34,836 nucleotides of DNA, taken from positions 1 through 34,836 of the forward strand of contig NZ_JAHWGL010000049.1 in the NCBI RefSeq assembly GCF_019334315.1. Reading direction: 5' to 3'. A program made the position numbers and the translations under genes. The DNA comes from Hymenobacter profundi. Lineage in GTDB: Bacteria > Bacteroidota > Bacteroidia > Cytophagales > Hymenobacteraceae. Shown here piece after piece: positions 32,905 to 34,836 of this stretch. Position 1 is the first letter of the stretch. Each line of letters starts with the position of its first letter. Below the pieces are notes generated by a model, which did no database searches, was not told the DNA's origin, and saw only the letters and a list, made by a program, of their open reading frames with translations.

Positions 32905-33483
32905 TTACGGTTGACTGATCCACGCGTGTAAGTGTTGAAAGGTAAGCACGGCCGACTGCACAATTTCTTTCTGCTCCTCGGCGGTAGCCGCTGCCGTCAG
33001 CAGCTGACAAAAACTTTTCCACATTGGCCCTGTGCGCTCTGCGTAGCCTGTGAAATAGGCTTGCAGCGGAATGTCGGCCTTGGCCAATTGCCGCCGAATC
33101 ACTTGTCCGCCCAGGGTAGAGCCTTCCAGCACATACATAGCGCCCAACAATTGCGCGCGGGTATGCAGCGGTGGCAAGGTAGGGCAAAGCGCCGGCACCG
33201 ACGCGTCATCGGTCTGCGCCAAATCCTCCAGAATCAGATGGGCGCGGTAGCGCTGGTCTAGCTGCCACTCCGGCCCAAACGCGGTGGCATGTGCCCGCAA
33301 CTGGGTTTCATACGGCTGCAAAAAGCCATACAGCCGACGCAGAAAATGCGCCGTAGTCGCCTGCGAAACCGTCCCTGCCGTCAGCTCTTGATTGAACGTG
33401 TTTTGCTCCAGCGCATCGTGGTACGGCCGGGTTTCAACACGCAATCGGGACAAAATAGCAGGCTGCTCGGCAGTAGCGGACAT
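32905..33483 (-). CDS. bphO: Biliverdin-producing heme oxygenase
   Basis: Opens heme to biliverdin, CO and iron, supplying the phytochrome chromophore. The 192-residue protein has the probable heme-ligand His22 in ETRPYHDALEQN, a bulk of helices with FLRRLYGFLQPYE, and the conserved distal-helix motif MYVLEGSTLGGQVI. The ATG at 33483 is taken; the frame is open to 33702 but the extra 73 residues read into the palindrome at 33585. It is the first gene of the four-gene light-sensing operon bphO-bphP-regulator-REC-HK. No clear -7 box was found upstream. Confidence 0.94.
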   Translation of the reverse strand: MSATAEQPAILSRLRVETRPYHDALEQNTFNQELTAGTVSQATTAHFLRRLYGFLQPYETQLRAHATAFGPEWQLDQRYRAHLILEDLAQTDDASVPALCPTLPPLHTRAQLLGAMYVLEGSTLGGQVIRRQLAKADIPLQAYFTGYAERTGPMWKSFCQLLTAAATAEEQKEIVQSAVLTFQHLHAWISQP

Positions 33484-33584
33484 AAGCGGATGGGATGGAA
33501 AAGAACAGTAAAAGTAACCGCTCAGCTGAAAAGTTATGGTGAGGTAGGAGTTGTCAGTTATCAAGTAGAAGTTATCGACGCATC

Positions 33585-33683
33585 TGTCATTCTGAACTTG
33601 CGAAGGATCTTCTGCCAGTTGAACGACGGTCAGAACAACGACTCGTTCAACGTGAGAAGGTCCTTCGCAAGCGCAGGATGACA
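33585..33683 (-). repeat. Palindromic intergenic element, copy 3 (99 bp)
   Basis: Arms of 42 and 41 nt around the 16-nt core CGGTCAGAACAACGAC, which in reverse complement reads GTCGTTGTTCTGACCG. The ends are TGTCATTCTGA and GCAGGATGACA, with GCGAAGGATCTTCT and AGAAGGTCCTTCGC inside. It lies between the NmrA-like gene and bphO. Confidence 0.72.
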
Positions 33684-33716
33684 GGCGTACTATACCTAAC
33701 AACTGTCATCTACCAA

Positions 33717-34598
33717 CTAGTCTTCCGACTGAAACTGGGATTTATAGTCAGCAGCAAACCGCTGAATGGTGTGAGGCGCATGACCGGCAAGGGATGCTAC
33801 CTCATCGGTGACAGTAGCCGCGTGGCCGGCGCGGTAGTCGGCGTATAAGGCTAGTAATTCCTCTACCCGCTCGGCGGGTAGCTCCTGCATGGCCGTGCGG
33901 GCATCTTCCTCCGAAACTGGCACATAGATTACTTCTCGACCAGTACCTTGGCTAAGCGCCTCGGCTACTTGCTGGCCGGTGAGAGCCGCCGGGCCGGTGA
34001 GATGGTAGGCCTGGCCGGCATGGGTAGCGGGGTCGGAGGTGAGTAGGGTAGCGGCGGCGGCGGCAATGTCGCGCACATCAATGTAGGCCACTTGGGCTTC
34101 TGCGAGAGGCATATAGAACTTGCCCTCGTCGCGGATGGTAGCACAGTGCTGCTCCACAAAGTTTTGCATGAAGCCTTCGGGGCGCAGTGTGGCGTACGTC
34201 AGACCGCTAGCGGCTACCAGTTGCTCTATCTCGTGGTGGCGGCGGTCAATTTCGATTTGCGCGTCGCGGCCAGCGCCGGCGGCCGAAAGCTGCACCAGCT
34301 GCCGTACGCCGGCTTTTTGGGCCGCATCTATGAAGAGTCGGGCCAGTTCCACTTGGTCGGAGGTAGGTGGGGGAAGCAGGAATACCCGCTCGGCCCCGGT
34401 CAGCGCCACGGCCAGCGTTTCGGGCTTGTGGTAATCTATTTCCACTAGCTGCACATCGGGGTTGAGGTGCTTCAGCCGGTCACCTTTAATAATTGAGTGT
34501 ACGCCCGCCCGAACCGTGACGCCACGGTTGGCCAGTGCTTTTACCAGTTCAGTGCCAATGGTGCCCGTAGCGCCGGTAACCAGAATGGTAGATGCCAT
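33717..34598 (-). CDS. NmrA-like NAD(P)-binding atypical SDR
   Basis: A 293-residue protein with the Rossmann motif MASTILVTGATGTIGTELVKAL (GxxGxxG at 9-15), the acidic second strand region, LLPPPTSDQVELARLFIDAAQKAGV and VQLSAAGAG. The C-terminal part has YIDVRDIAAAAATLL and HLTGPAALTGQQVAEALS, typical of the NmrA/QOR2-type quinone oxidoreductase or redox-sensor families. The Tyr-Lys catalytic pair of classical SDRs is not evident, so it may be a redox sensor or a reductase; the substrate is unknown. The ATG at 34598 fits; upstream in-frame codons to 34658 touch the palindrome. It is separated from bphO by palindrome copy 3. Confidence 0.85.
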   Translation of the reverse strand: MASTILVTGATGTIGTELVKALANRGVTVRAGVHSIIKGDRLKHLNPDVQLVEIDYHKPETLAVALTGAERVFLLPPPTSDQVELARLFIDAAQKAGVRQLVQLSAAGAGRDAQIEIDRRHHEIEQLVAASGLTYATLRPEGFMQNFVEQHCATIRDEGKFYMPLAEAQVAYIDVRDIAAAAATLLTSDPATHAGQAYHLTGPAALTGQQVAEALSQGTGREVIYVPVSEEDARTAMQELPAERVEELLALYADYRAGHAATVTDEVASLAGHAPHTIQRFAADYKSQFQSED

Positions 34599-34657
34599 GA
34601 TATAGGAATTATGAGTTGCGAGTTTGTGAAGCTGATGGATGTCAGACGGAATACGCA

Positions 34658-34795
34658 TGTCATCCTGAGCATGTGGCGCATCAAGCCAGTGCCGAAGGAC
34701 CTTATGCCAGTCGAACGAGCCGTTGGTACGTCAGTCGTTCTGGCGTGAGCAGGTCCTTTGGCACTGGCTTGATGCGCCACATGCTCAGGATGACA
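34658..34795 (+). repeat. Palindromic intergenic element, copy 4 (138 bp)
   Basis: Arms of 61 nt (34658-34718 and 34735-34795) around the 16-nt core GCCGTTGGTACGTCAG. The ends are TGTCATCCTGAGC and GCTCAGGATGACA. Relative to copy 2 each arm carries about 18 extra bases with the two arms still complementary. It sits upstream of the NmrA-like gene. Confidence 0.85.
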
Positions 34796-34836
34796 GATGC
34801 TTTGACAGCGCATACCTGTTTCTTACGGCAACAGGC

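Noticed and set aside
32879..33187. N-terminal extension of BphP by 103 residues
   Set aside because: It overlaps bphO in another phase, and BphP homology with the chromophore Cys begins at the ATG at 32878.
14331..34795. Palindrome copies as a CRISPR array or an insertion sequence
   Set aside because: They are scattered singly over 20 kb without spacers or a transposase gene in the window.
1..34836. tRNA, rRNA or riboswitch genes
   Set aside because: I looked through the intergenic regions and saw no tRNA-like or known riboswitch-like sequence.

Overview
The window looks like a chromosomal segment of a Bacteroidota bacterium, most probably a Hymenobacter or close Cytophagales relative. The evidence is a gliding-motility lipoprotein gene (gldH) directly behind ricT, a type IX secretion C-terminal sorting domain, TAnnTTTG-type -7 promoter boxes, almost no Shine-Dalgarno sequences, a moderately high GC content and a complete bacteriophytochrome operon. 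The genus is inferred; the phylum is well supported. I see no rRNA, tRNA, CRISPR array, integrase or intact insertion sequence.

Layout. Positions 1-4.6 kb: recQ (-) diverges from the surface-sugar genes kdsD and manC (+), which end in a perfect 19-bp-arm terminator. Positions 4.7-10.6 kb: a minus-strand block with rlmB, a GWxTD-domain secreted protein, a 997-aa GT-C membrane glycosyltransferase of the DUF2723 family, and a tiny protein that is little more than a signal peptide plus a type IX sorting domain. Positions 10.8-16.8 kb: birA (-) diverges at very short range from rsfS-ftsH (+). A LUD-domain gene, lpxH and a secreted propeller-like protein follow as an overlapping series. Positions 16.9-18.2 kb: an exported Trp/Tyr-rich DUF6600-like protein with a disordered Arg/Gln tail.

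Positions 18.5-24.2 kb: pta and ackA (acetyl-CoA to acetate with ATP formation) are present but separated by a YedI-like membrane protein and by a very AT-rich island carrying a CrtO-like small membrane protein. A MaoC-type hydratase follows. Positions 24.4-26.6 kb: ricT-gldH. Positions 26.7-28.8 kb: a cold-shock protein gene diverges from a gene for a 539-aa intrinsically disordered protein rich in Asn, Gly, Tyr, Arg, Asp and Gln. Positions 28.9-33.5 kb: a minus-strand light-sensing operon in the order bphO (makes biliverdin), bphP (bacteriophytochrome kinase), a CheY-like regulator, and a REC-histidine kinase. Positions 33.7-34.6 kb: an NmrA-like NAD(P)-binding protein.

The most notable non-coding feature is a family of intergenic palindromes, four full copies of 99-138 bp plus one short relative. 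Their ends are TGTCATyCT...AGGATGACA and they all enclose an asymmetric 16-nt core. The most interesting coding feature is the disordered protein next to csp. No complete, clearly new multi-gene system is evident. The best candidates for new biology are the palindrome family, the disordered protein, the terminal part of the phytochrome relay, and the AT-rich CrtO-like island.
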